64,000 nt of DNA from Achromobacter pestifer (lineage in GTDB: Bacteria; Pseudomonadota; Gammaproteobacteria; Burkholderiales; Burkholderiaceae_B): the NCBI RefSeq assembly GCF_902859625.1, contig NZ_CADIJX010000014.1, positions 51,254 to 115,253 of the forward strand. Direction: 5' to 3'. Position numbers and translations under genes: made by a program. The first letter of the stretch is position 1; every line of letters starts with the position of its first letter. Of this stretch, positions 44,367-53,016 are shown one piece after another. The notes beneath the pieces were generated by a model. The model was not told the DNA's origin and did not search any database. It saw only the letters and a list, made by a program, of their open reading frames with translations.

Positions 44367-45248
44367 ATGGACATCAGCATCCTGCTCATTCAAAGCCTGA
44401 ACGCATTCCAGTACGGCTTGCTGCTGTTCCTGGTGGCCAGCGGACTCACGCTGATCTTCGGCATCATGGGCATCATCAATCTTGCCCACGGCAGTTTCTA
44501 CATGATCGGCGCCTACATGGCGTTTGCGTTGGGACCGGTGGTCGACCGCTGGATTGGCGGCGGCTTCATCACGACCCTGATCGTCTGCGTGGCGCTGGCC
44601 GCGGTGCTGGGCTATTTCCTGGAAGCCGCGTTCTTCAGCTACCTGTACCACCGCAACCACTTGCAGCAAGTGCTGATGACCTACGGCCTGATCCTGGTCT
44701 TCGAGGAACTGCGCAGCATCCTGGTCGGCAATGACGTGCATGGCGTGCCCCTGCCCGCGTGGTTGCAGGGCAGCATCTCGTTGGGCGGGGTGATGACGTA
44801 TCCGGTCTACCGGCTATTCATATCGGCGGTGGGCATCGCCGTCGCGCTGCTGTTGTATTGGGTCATCTCGCGCACGCGGCTGGGCATGATGCTGCGCGCG
44901 GGCGCCAGCAACCGCGAAATGACGGGATCACTGGGTATCGACGTCAACAAGCTGTACCGGCTGGTATTCGCGGCGGGCGTTGCGCTGGCCGCGCTGGCCG
45001 GCACCATTGCCGCGCCGGTGTCGTCCGTGTATCCCGGCATGGGCAACGGCGTGCTGATCATCTGCTTCGTGGTCGTGGTGATTGGCGGCATCGGGTCGAT
45101 CCGCGGCGCCTTTCTGGCCGCGATGCTGGTGGGGTTCGTCGAGACCTTCGGGCAAGTCCTATTCCCTTCCGCGGCGGGCGTGCTCGTTTACCTGCTGATG
45201 GCCTTCATTCTTCTTTGCAAGCCCGAAGGGCTGTTCAAACAGGGCTAG
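44367..45248 (+). CDS. Branched-chain-type ABC permease (LivH family)
   Basis: 293 residues with about 8 membrane helices. LivH signatures: ASGLTLIFGIMGIINLAHGSFYMIGAYM and GTIAAPVSSVYPGMGN. Start at MDISILLIQSL with GGGAGG 8 bases upstream; the longer frame upstream lies within the receptor gene. It forms the membrane channel with the LivM-like protein encoded 2 bp downstream. Probably transports benzoate or related acids in this context. Confidence 0.92.
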   Translation: MDISILLIQSLNAFQYGLLLFLVASGLTLIFGIMGIINLAHGSFYMIGAYMAFALGPVVDRWIGGGFITTLIVCVALAAVLGYFLEAAFFSYLYHRNHLQQVLMTYGLILVFEELRSILVGNDVHGVPLPAWLQGSISLGGVMTYPVYRLFISAVGIAVALLLYWVISRTRLGMMLRAGASNREMTGSLGIDVNKLYRLVFAAGVALAALAGTIAAPVSSVYPGMGNGVLIICFVVVVIGGIGSIRGAFLAAMLVGFVETFGQVLFPSAAGVLVYLLMAFILLCKPEGLFKQG

Positions 45249-45250
45249 CC

Positions 45251-46297
45251 ATGACGAAACTTCTACCCGTCGCGACGCTGCTGGCGCTGGCCGCGTTTGC
45301 CTGGAGCGGCAGCGACTACTACACCGGCCTGGCGATCAAGATCATGATCTACGCCATCTTCGCGCTTAGCCTGCAACTGCTGGTGGGCGGCGCGGGGCTG
45401 GTCAGCCTGGGGCATGCCGCGTTCTTCGGCATTGGCGCCTATGCGGCGGCGTTGCTGTCGCCCGAATCAGGAGCCGCCAGCCTGTGGTGGTTGCTGCCCG
45501 TGGCCCTGCTGGCAGCCGCCGTCTATGCCGCCGTGACCGGCGCTCTGGCGCTGCGCACGCGCGGCGTCTACTTCATCATGGTCACGCTGGCATTTTCCCA
45601 GATGGCCTATTACGTATTCCACGACACCAAGCTGGGCGGTGGCAGCGACGGCATCTACCTGTATTTCAGGCCGGAGTTGTCGGTGGCCGGCTGGATGCCG
45701 TTCGACCTGGGCAACGCCACGACCTTCTACTACTTCGTGCTGATCTGCCTGGCGGGCGCATGGGGCTTCCTGGCCTTGCTGCGTCGTTCGCCCTTCGGCG
45801 CGGCGTTGGCCGGCATACGCATCAATGAACAGCGCATGCGCGCGGCAGGCTATTCGACCTATCCGTACAAGCTGACGGCCTATGTCGTAGGGGCCACGCT
45901 GGCCAGCCTGGCGGGCTTCTTGTTCGCCCTGAAAGACGGTTTCGTCACGCCTGAATTGTTGGCCTGGGAGCAATCCGGGCTGGTGCTGCTGATGGTGATC
46001 CTGGGCGGCATGGCCAGCCTGGGCGGCGCGGTGCTGGGCACGGTGACATTGGTGCTGATGCAGGAACTGTTCCAGTCGCAAGCCCTGTTTGGCGACTATG
46101 CCCGCCATTGGCACCTGCCCCTGGGGATCGCCATCATCGTGCTGGTGGCGCTGCTGCCCAACGGACTGGCCGGACTGCCCGCGCAATGGCGCCAGCGCCG
46201 CGAGGCGCGGGCAGCCAGCCAGCGGGCGGCTACGCCCGCCCCCAGCCCCACCCGCAATGCGGCCCGCCTGCCCATCCAAGGGGAACCTCATGCCTGA
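45251..46297 (+). CDS. Branched-chain-type ABC permease (LivM family)
   Basis: 348 residues with about 9-10 membrane helices. Features: FALSLQLLVGGAGLVSLGHAAFFGIGAYAAAL and the EAA-like loop AGIRINEQRMRAAGY. The C-terminus is a polar tail (QRREARAASQ...) beyond the last helix, rich in Arg, Ala and Pro. Start ATG at 45251 directly after the LivH stop. Its 3' end overlaps the ATPase gene by 8 bp. Confidence 0.92.
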   Translation: MTKLLPVATLLALAAFAWSGSDYYTGLAIKIMIYAIFALSLQLLVGGAGLVSLGHAAFFGIGAYAAALLSPESGAASLWWLLPVALLAAAVYAAVTGALALRTRGVYFIMVTLAFSQMAYYVFHDTKLGGGSDGIYLYFRPELSVAGWMPFDLGNATTFYYFVLICLAGAWGFLALLRRSPFGAALAGIRINEQRMRAAGYSTYPYKLTAYVVGATLASLAGFLFALKDGFVTPELLAWEQSGLVLLMVILGGMASLGGAVLGTVTLVLMQELFQSQALFGDYARHWHLPLGIAIIVLVALLPNGLAGLPAQWRQRREARAASQRAATPAPSPTRNAARLPIQGEPHA

Positions 46298-47066
46298 CCT
46301 TTTGCTTGCCGCCACCGCCGTCACGCGCCGCTTCGGCGGGTTGACCGCCGTCAATGGCGTATCCCTGGGCCTGGCACGCGGCCAGGTTCATGCCGTCATC
46401 GGTACCAACGGCGCGGGCAAATCCACACTGATCAACATCCTGTCGGGGGAACTGGCGCCCAGCAGCGGCAACGTCATGCTGGGCGGACGTGACATCACCG
46501 CGTGGCGGCAACCGGAACGGGCGCGCGCCGGCCTGGGACGCAGCTATCAGCGGTCAACGCTGTTTCCTGAACTCAGCGTGTTTGAAAATTGCCGGCTGGC
46601 CGCGCAGGCGGGCCGCCAGCGTTTCTGGCACTGGTGGCGTTCGGCCTCGGACTGCCGGCATAGCGCCGACCGCGCGCATCACGCGCTGGAACGCACCGGT
46701 TTGACGGATGACGCCACACGGGCCGCCGGCCTGCTGCCGCATGGCCGCAAGCGCCAGCTTGAAATCGCCATGTGCCTGGCGGGCGACCCGCAGGTGCTGC
46801 TGTTGGACGAACCGCTGGCCGGCATGGGGCCCGAGGAAACCGACCGCATCCTGGACCTGCTTCAAACGCTGAAGGCCGGCCACGCCATCCTGCTGGTCGA
46901 GCATGACATGGACGCCGTGTTCCGCATCGCAGAGACCATCACCGTGATGGTCAACGGAACCGCCATCGCCAGTGGCACCCCGGCCGAGATTCGCGCCAAT
47001 GCGCAAGTGCGCACGGCGTATCTGGGCGAGGACATGCAAGACACCCCGAAGGGAGCCACGCCATGA
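46290..47066 (+). CDS. Branched-chain-type ABC ATPase (LivG family)
   Basis: 258 residues. Walker A GTNGAGKST, signature region LLPHGRKRQLEIAMCLAG (LSGG replaced by LPHG, as in many LivG), Walker B VLLLDEPLAGMG, and H-loop LVEHDMD. It powers the importer in the inner membrane together with the LivF-like ATPase. The start overlaps the LivM gene; GGGGAA lies just before it. Confidence 0.93.
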   Translation: MPDLLLAATAVTRRFGGLTAVNGVSLGLARGQVHAVIGTNGAGKSTLINILSGELAPSSGNVMLGGRDITAWRQPERARAGLGRSYQRSTLFPELSVFENCRLAAQAGRQRFWHWWRSASDCRHSADRAHHALERTGLTDDATRAAGLLPHGRKRQLEIAMCLAGDPQVLLLDEPLAGMGPEETDRILDLLQTLKAGHAILLVEHDMDAVFRIAETITVMVNGTAIASGTPAEIRANAQVRTAYLGEDMQDTPKGATP

Positions 47067-47773
47067 ACGCGCTGATCGAGGCCGGCGGCCTGCACGTGTA
47101 CTACGGCGCCAGCCATGTGCTGCGCGGCGTGGATGTGCGGATCGCCCCCGGTGAATCCGTCGGGCTGGTGGGCCGCAACGGCATGGGCAAGACCACGCTG
47201 ATCCGTAGCCTGATGGGACAGGTGAAAAGCGCGCAAGGCCAGGTGCGTATCAGTGGCCGCGACTGTACTCACGCGCAACCGCATGCCATCGCCCGGCTTG
47301 GGCTCGCCTACGTGCCAGAAGGACGCGGCATCTTCCCCAATCTGAATGTGCGTGAGAACCTGCTGGTGGCGGCGCGTCCTGGCGTGCGCGGCGGACAGGA
47401 CTGGACGTATGCGCGGGTGCTGGACACGTTCCCACGGCTGCGGGAACGGCTGGGACATGGCGGCCAGCAACTATCGGGAGGCGAGCAGCAGATGCTGGCC
47501 ATTGGCCGCGCGCTGATGACCAACCCCGACCTGCTGATCCTGGATGAAGCCACTGAAGGGCTGGCCCCGCTGATCGTGGCGGAGATCTGGAAGATCATCC
47601 GCCAGATCCGCGCCACGGGCATGTCCACCTTGATCGTGGACCGCAATTACCGCGCCGTGCTGGAACACACCGACCGCTGCCTGGTGATGGAAAAAGGCCT
47701 GATCGTGCACGACAGCGACAGCGCGTCGCTGGCCCGGCAACCGGAACAGCTGACGCGCTATCTGGGCGTTTAG
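47063..47773 (+). CDS. Branched-chain-type ABC ATPase (LivF family)
   Basis: 236 residues. Walker A GRNGMGKTT, signature LSGGEQQMLAIGRAL, Walker B LLILDEATEGLAP, and the LivF-typical VPEGRGIFPNLNVRENL. Last gene of the importer operon, overlapping LivG by 4 bp. Its stop codon overlaps the stop of the convergent ThDP gene (4 bases shared), so there is no room for a terminator between them. Confidence 0.93.
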   Translation: MNALIEAGGLHVYYGASHVLRGVDVRIAPGESVGLVGRNGMGKTTLIRSLMGQVKSAQGQVRISGRDCTHAQPHAIARLGLAYVPEGRGIFPNLNVRENLLVAARPGVRGGQDWTYARVLDTFPRLRERLGHGGQQLSGGEQQMLAIGRALMTNPDLLILDEATEGLAPLIVAEIWKIIRQIRATGMSTLIVDRNYRAVLEHTDRCLVMEKGLIVHDSDSASLARQPEQLTRYLGV

Positions 47774-49329
47774 ATGAGGGCTTCGATCAGGAACGGGCCA
47801 CGGCGCTTCAGGCCGTCGGCCAGCGCCCGGGCAAAGCCTTCGACCGTATCCACGCTGACCGCCTCCACGCCCATGCCGCGGGCCAGGTGCGTCCAGTCCA
47901 GATAGGGTTCTTCCAGATCCAGCATGCGGCGCGCATTGCGGCCGGGTTCCTTCACACCCACGTTCTTCATTTCGCCATGCAAGGTGGCGTAGGAACGGTT
48001 GGCCAGAATGACCGTCAGGCAATCCAGGTTCTCGCGTGCTTGCGTCCACAGCGCCTGCAAGGTGTACATGCCGCTGCCGTCCGCCTGCAAGGTGATCACC
48101 TTGCGATCCGGGCAAGCGACTGCCGCGCCGGTTGCCAGCGGCAAGCCGATGCCGATGGCCCCTCCGGTCAGCATCAGCCAGTCATGCGGCGCACTGCTGG
48201 CGCTGTAGATCGGGAACTCGCGGCCTTGCGTGATGGATTCGTCGCACACGATGGCCTGTTCGGGCAAGGTGTGGGCAATCAGGATGTTCACGGCGGCGCC
48301 GGTCAGCTTGCCCGACTTCGGCACTTCGTAGCTGGCAGCGGGCGTGGCCAGGCGCGGCGCATCCGCAGCAATACCCAGTTCATCCGCCAGCCATTCCAAT
48401 GCCTGCGCCAGATCCTGTTCGGCAGTTGCCAGCACGACCTGATTGCAGTCCGGCGGCGCCAGCAGGCTGGGTTTGCCTGGATACGCGAAAAAGCCCACCG
48501 GCGCCTTGGCGCCGGCCAGCACCAGGTGCTTCACGTCTTTCAGCTTGGCCACGGCCAGATCGATCGGATACGGCAGGCGGTCGACCGGCGTGCGCGAACC
48601 GCCACGCTCGATGCGGCGGTTGGAGGTTTCGGACATCAGGCGCACGCCCGTGGCGCGCGCAATGCGTCCGGCAGCATTCAACGCGCGCTCACGCAGCGCC
48701 GCGCCGCCCAGCATCAGCACTGCGACTTCTCCAGAGCGGATCGCCGCAGCGGCAGCGCGCACGGCGTCTGCCGAGGTACTGGCCAGCGCGGCATCCTTGA
48801 CCTGCACGGGCGCCGGCGCGTTGTCGGGCAAGTCCGTCCACGCGGTATCGGCGGGCAGGATCAAGGTGGCGATATTGCCCGGCGCGCGGCGTGCCACGGC
48901 GATCGCTTCAGCGGCATCCCCGGACACCTCGGCAGCGGTCATCGTGCGCTTGACCCAGTGCGACATCGGACGTGCCACGCCTTCGACGTCACTGGTCAGT
49001 GGCGCGTCATACTGCACGTGATAGGTGGCGTGGTCGCCCACGATGTTGACCATGGGCGTGCGCGCGCGCTTGGCGTTGTGCAGGTTGGCCAGGCCATTGC
49101 CCAGGCCCGGCCCCAGATGCAGCAGCGTGGCGGCAGGCTTGTCGGCCATGCGCGCGTAACCGTCGGCCGCGCCCGTCACCACGCCTTCAAACAGGCCCAG
49201 GACGCAACGCATCTTGGGCTTGCGATCCAATGCGGCGACAAAGTGCATTTCTGATGTGCCGGGGTTGGCAAAGCAAACGTCCACATCATTGGCAAGCAAG
49301 GTATCGCAAAGACTGTCAGCGCCGTTCAT
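47770..49329 (-). CDS. ThDP-dependent enzyme (acetolactate synthase large subunit-like / benzoylformate decarboxylase-like)
   Basis: 519 residues. Domain order is the standard PYR - central - PP. The activating Glu lies in LGLFEGVVTGAADGYARM. The ThDP motif is ADGSGMYTLQALWTQAREN...ILANRSYATL. The motif has A in place of the first Gly of GDG, as in some catabolic members. Start at MNGADSLCDTLL, 14 codons after another possible ATG. It is convergent and overlapping with the importer operon. Its closeness to benzoate genes would fit an aromatic 2-oxoacid decarboxylase, but this is not proven. Confidence 0.82.
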   Translation of the reverse strand: MNGADSLCDTLLANDVDVCFANPGTSEMHFVAALDRKPKMRCVLGLFEGVVTGAADGYARMADKPAATLLHLGPGLGNGLANLHNAKRARTPMVNIVGDHATYHVQYDAPLTSDVEGVARPMSHWVKRTMTAAEVSGDAAEAIAVARRAPGNIATLILPADTAWTDLPDNAPAPVQVKDAALASTSADAVRAAAAAIRSGEVAVLMLGGAALRERALNAAGRIARATGVRLMSETSNRRIERGGSRTPVDRLPYPIDLAVAKLKDVKHLVLAGAKAPVGFFAYPGKPSLLAPPDCNQVVLATAEQDLAQALEWLADELGIAADAPRLATPAASYEVPKSGKLTGAAVNILIAHTLPEQAIVCDESITQGREFPIYSASSAPHDWLMLTGGAIGIGLPLATGAAVACPDRKVITLQADGSGMYTLQALWTQARENLDCLTVILANRSYATLHGEMKNVGVKEPGRNARRMLDLEEPYLDWTHLARGMGVEAVSVDTVEGFARALADGLKRRGPFLIEALI

Positions 49330-49505
49330 CGTGTTTCCCTGGTCATTGTCATTGGCAGTGCGGGCGCGCAAGCGCCCCTGTGACTGGCATGATAGGTAGG
49401 GTAGCGCAAACGCGATAGAGCCATTTCAGTCTGTGGAGATGGAACCATTCCCGATCCGTCCGCTACGTTCCGCCAGCCGGAATTAGCATAACCGCCGTTG
49501 GGGGA

Positions 49506-50258
49506 TCAACCCAATATCTGGCCCAGGAACGCCTGCGCACGCTCTGAGCGAGGAGCCCCAAAGAAATTCTCGGGCGTGTCGGCTTCCACGATGGTCCCCT
49601 GGTCCATGAAAACAACCCGGTCGCCGACTTCTCGCGCAAAGCCCATTTCGTGCGTGACGCAGACCATGGTCATGCCGTCCTTGGCCAGCGCGACCATGGT
49701 GTCCAGCACTTCCTTGACCATCTCGGGGTCCAGGGCGGAGGTCGGTTCGTCGAACAGCATGATCTTGGGCTGCATGCACAGGGCGCGCGCAATGGCCACG
49801 CGCTGCTTCTGGCCACCCGAGAGCTGGCCGGGATACTTGTCCGCGTGCTGCGGAATCCTGACCCGCTCCAGATAGTTCATGGCGCACGCCCGGGCTTCGT
49901 GCGCCGGCACGCCCTTGACCAGCAGGGGCGCCAGCGTGCAGTTCTCAAGCACGGTCAGGTGCGGAAACAGGTTGAAGTGCTGAAACACCATGCCGACTTC
50001 CGCGCGGATGCGCTCGATGTTCTTCACGTCTTCGTTGAGTTCAATGCCGTCGACCACGATACGGCCTTTCTGATGTTCTTCCAGCCGGTTCAGCAAGCGG
50101 ATCGTGGTGGACTTGCCCGAGCCGGATGGACCGCAGAGGATCAGCTTCTCTCCTGGGGACACCTCAAGCGCCAGGTCATCCAGCACTTGAAATTCGCCAT
50201 ACCACTTGCTGACACCTTCCATGGTGATGATCGGGGCCGAAGCATTCTGTGCATTCAT
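49506..50258 (-). CDS. Polar amino acid ABC transporter ATPase
   Basis: 250 residues of the GlnQ/ArtP family. Walker A GPSGSGKST, Q-loop MVFQHFNLFPHLTVLEN, signature LSGGQKQRVAIARAL, Walker B IMLFDEPTSALDPEM, H-loop VTHEMGFAREV. It energises uptake through the permease encoded 4 bp upstream. It closes the four-gene unit ureohydrolase - receptor - permease - ATPase. Confidence 0.94.
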   Translation of the reverse strand: MNAQNASAPIITMEGVSKWYGEFQVLDDLALEVSPGEKLILCGPSGSGKSTTIRLLNRLEEHQKGRIVVDGIELNEDVKNIERIRAEVGMVFQHFNLFPHLTVLENCTLAPLLVKGVPAHEARACAMNYLERVRIPQHADKYPGQLSGGQKQRVAIARALCMQPKIMLFDEPTSALDPEMVKEVLDTMVALAKDGMTMVCVTHEMGFAREVGDRVVFMDQGTIVEADTPENFFGAPRSERAQAFLGQILG

Positions 50259-50262
50259 GATG

Positions 50263-50955
50263 TCAGGCCTTGGAAATATCGTGGTTTTCGCCCGCACCGC
50301 TCCAGTAGCCCGGCACGGTCAGGCGCTTTTCGGAACGCCGGAACAAGTAGGACAGCACGCTGCACATGGCGAAGTAGATGACGCCCACCATCGTGTAGAC
50401 CGTCAACGCCTGGAATGTCGCGCCTGCCAGCATCTCGCCCGCCCGCATCAGTTCGTACACGCTGATGACGGCAACCAGCGACGTTTCCTTGATCAGCACC
50501 AGCGCATAGTTTCCCAACGCCGGGAATACCGTGCGCAGCGCCTGCGGCAATACGATGCGGCGTAGCCGCTGCACCTTGCGCAGGCCCAGCGCGCGGGCGG
50601 CCTCGTACTGCCCGCTATCGACCGACTGGATGCCGCTTCTGAACAATTCGGCCAGGTAGGCGCCGAAGTTCAGGGTCAGGCCCAGCACGCCCGCGACAAA
50701 GCCGTTGATCACGACGCCCATCTCGGGCAAGCCGTAGTAGATGTAGAACAATTGCAGCAGCAGCGGCGTGCCCCGTATCACTTCGATGTAGAAGCGCGCG
50801 CCACGGCTCAACAGCCGCGAGGGCGACAAGCGGCACAAGCAGACGACCAGGCCCAGCGCCACCGCCAGAAAGGCCGAACAGAAAAACAGCGCCAGAGTCC
50901 AGACCGTGCCCTCGGCCAAAGGGGTCAGGTACATGCGCAGCGTAGCGAGATCCAA
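50263..50955 (-). CDS. Polar amino acid ABC transporter permease
   Basis: 230 residues, HisM/GlnP type with about 5 membrane helices. The EAA loop is EAARALGLRKVQRLRRIVLPQALR. EVIRGTPLLLQLFYIYYGLPEMG is typical of this permease group. As only one permease gene is present it probably forms a homodimer. It sits between the receptor gene and the ATPase gene. Confidence 0.93.
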   Translation of the reverse strand: MDLATLRMYLTPLAEGTVWTLALFFCSAFLAVALGLVVCLCRLSPSRLLSRGARFYIEVIRGTPLLLQLFYIYYGLPEMGVVINGFVAGVLGLTLNFGAYLAELFRSGIQSVDSGQYEAARALGLRKVQRLRRIVLPQALRTVFPALGNYALVLIKETSLVAVISVYELMRAGEMLAGATFQALTVYTMVGVIYFAMCSVLSYLFRRSEKRLTVPGYWSGAGENHDISKA

Positions 50956-50987
50956 GTCGTGCTCCTTATCCGTGCCGGTTGCGGCCC

Positions 50988-51776
50988 TTACTTGCTCATC
51001 AAGTCAGACACGCCCCATTTCTTGCCGATGGCGGCCATCTCTCCGTTCTGCTTCATCTCGGCCAAGGCGCCATTGACTGCGTCCAGCAGCGCGGCGTTGC
51101 CTTTCTGCACGGCCATCCCGACCTGCCACTTGCGCTGCGGCTGGTAGCCGGTATCGAGCTTCACGCCCGGGATGTTCTTCGTCTGGATCTGATAGATGAT
51201 GCTGGGAGGATCCACGATGCCCAGGTCGATGCGGCCGGCACGCACATCCGCCAGCAAGGTGGAATAGTCCTGGTAGGTCGTGACCTTGGTGCCCGGCATG
51301 TCCTTGATCATGTTGAACTGGACCGAATCCACCAGCACGCCCACCCGTTGCCCCTGCATGTCTTCAAACTTGGTGTACTTCTTGGCGGCCTTGTCGCTGA
51401 CGACGATGCCCTCGCCCCATTCGTAGACAGGCGCCGAAAAGTCGATGGCCTTTGCCCGCTCTTCGGTGATGAACAGCGGCGCGGACATGACATCCGCGCG
51501 CCCGGAAGTCAGCGTGGGAATCAGGCCCGAAAACGGGACGTCGGACAGCTTGTCCGAAACCTTCAGGTGCTTGGCCACGCCTGCGGCCACGTCCACCATG
51601 ATGCCTTCCAGCTGATTGGATTTTGGATTCTTGAACCCGTGCGGTGGCGCGGATGCCGTCGTGACCACGGCCAGGTTCTTTTCAGCACGCACTTCGTCCA
51701 GCGTGCGCGCCTGCGCACCTGATTGGACCAACAGGCTGGCAGCGGCCATGCCCAGCAGGATGGATTTGAGTGTCAT
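50988..51776 (-). CDS. Amino acid/guanidino-compound ABC receptor
   Basis: 262 residues of the SBP_bac_3 fold. Signal peptide MTLKSILLGMAAASLLVQSG ends AQA. Binding-domain marks: LEGIMVDVAAGVAKHL, DVPFSGLIPTLTSGRADVMSAPLFITEERAKAIDFSAPVY. The start at MTLKSI follows a purine-rich GGGGAAA. Linked to a ureohydrolase gene, so arginine, agmatine or another guanidino compound is the likely ligand. Confidence 0.9.
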   Translation of the reverse strand: MTLKSILLGMAAASLLVQSGAQARTLDEVRAEKNLAVVTTASAPPHGFKNPKSNQLEGIMVDVAAGVAKHLKVSDKLSDVPFSGLIPTLTSGRADVMSAPLFITEERAKAIDFSAPVYEWGEGIVVSDKAAKKYTKFEDMQGQRVGVLVDSVQFNMIKDMPGTKVTTYQDYSTLLADVRAGRIDLGIVDPPSIIYQIQTKNIPGVKLDTGYQPQRKWQVGMAVQKGNAALLDAVNGALAEMKQNGEMAAIGKKWGVSDLMSK

Positions 51777-51817
51777 CGTTTTCCCCTTGAATGAATGAAT
51801 ACCCCGGGCGCTGCGGC

Positions 51818-52771
51818 TCAAGCCGGACGGCCTTGCGGGTACTGCTGCACAGCTACCGCCGCCAACGCGCAGAATTCCTGCATCACGGTGGCGGCCAGGA
51901 AGGCGGTGGCCCCCTGGACGTCTTGCGGCGGCGACACGGTATTGACGTCAAACGCCACGAAGTTCAGGCCGGCAAGCTGGCGCAACAGCGCCAGCCCCTC
52001 CTTGGCCGTCAGTCCCCCCCACTCCGGCGTGCAGACGCCCGGCGCGCAAGAGGGATCAAAGATGTCCATGTCAAAGCACAGATAGACGGGACGTTGGCCA
52101 ATGCGCTGCTTGATGTCGGCCAGCGTGGCCTTCTGGTCCTGATCAAAATCGTCGTAGGGCACGATCGTGTAGCCAACCTCGCGCCCGAATTCCAGCACCC
52201 CCGGCATGAAGGAGCTTCCCCGGGTGCCCACGTGAAAACTGGAAGCCACGTCCAGCAGTCCTTCTTCGGCGGCGCGGGTGAAGGTCGTGGCGGTGTTGTA
52301 GCCGGGGATGGGATAGGTATCCGTATGCGAATCGAAGTGCAGCACGACGAAATCCGGATGGCGACGCGCCACCGCGCGCAATTGCGGCAGGGTCACGGCA
52401 CCATCGCCTCCCATCGAAATCGGGATGGCGCCAGCGTCCAGGATGGCGCCGATACCCGCTTCGATCAGCGGATAGGACGCATCCGGATCACCAGGATGGC
52501 AGGCGACATTGCCCACATCGATGGCACGCAGAAATTCCGGCGGATTGTCGATCCCGTTGCGGCGGAAGATATCCACGGGGCGCAACAGCCTGGATTGCTC
52601 CCGGATCGCGTCCGGCCCCTGACGCGAGCCCACACGGAACGGGTGCGTGCCGCAATCGAACGGGATGCCGACCACGCAAGCGCGCGCCTTGCCCGCCCCC
52701 GCATCGCGAGCCGACGGCAGGCCCATGAACCCGGCAACGGGGTTGAAACTGACTTCAGATGTCTGCGGCAC
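51818..52771 (-). CDS. Ureohydrolase (agmatinase/arginase family) lacking one metal-binding His
   Basis: 317 residues of the arginase/agmatinase fold. Metal-binding motifs DSHTD (147-151) and FDMDIFDP (233-240, Asp234 and Asp236) are present. The first motif, normally GGDHS, reads GGDGA (121-125), so the first metal-ligand His is Gly124. The family hydrolyses guanidino groups to amine and urea, using two Mn or Ni ions. It is first in the operon with a polar amino acid importer, which suggests uptake and breakdown of a guanidino compound. Reduced or altered activity is possible. Confidence 0.87.
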   Translation of the reverse strand: MPQTSEVSFNPVAGFMGLPSARDAGAGKARACVVGIPFDCGTHPFRVGSRQGPDAIREQSRLLRPVDIFRRNGIDNPPEFLRAIDVGNVACHPGDPDASYPLIEAGIGAILDAGAIPISMGGDGAVTLPQLRAVARRHPDFVVLHFDSHTDTYPIPGYNTATTFTRAAEEGLLDVASSFHVGTRGSSFMPGVLEFGREVGYTIVPYDDFDQDQKATLADIKQRIGQRPVYLCFDMDIFDPSCAPGVCTPEWGGLTAKEGLALLRQLAGLNFVAFDVNTVSPPQDVQGATAFLAATVMQEFCALAAVAVQQYPQGRPA

Positions 52772-52807
52772 TGCGCGGCTCCTGGGGGCTGGGAATCCCG
52801 ACCACGC

Positions 52808-52874
52808 CTAGCGATCGGAACTTCTATTTAGATTCAATCAAATCGCTAGACGATACGATCGTGTCATAAATAGA
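52808..52874. promoter_or_regulatory. Two nested inverted repeats upstream of the ureohydrolase operon
   Basis: TAGCGAT (about 52809-52815) with ATCGCTA (52842-52848), and TCTATTTA (52823-52830) with TAAATAGA (52867-52874). The AT-rich region starts 37 bp before the ureohydrolase start and is the probable promoter/operator. The adjacent IclR regulator is the obvious candidate. The remaining part of the 245-bp gap shows no gene. Confidence 0.5.
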
Positions 52875-53016
52875 TTAGCAAGCAAAAACCCAGGCGGCCA
52901 ATTAGGGAGTTCCCCCTAGAGGCGACAAAAATAGTTGAGTGTTTTAGTTTGGAATAAGCGCGCACGCGCCCCGCACTGGTGCAAACCTGGCACCGGAATG
53001 CGGCATCGCGCAGGGG

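Noticed and set aside
42179..44389. 736-codon open frame opposite benzoate ligase, hydrolase and receptor genes
   Set aside because: Shadow of three well-supported genes; no domains, no ribosome site.
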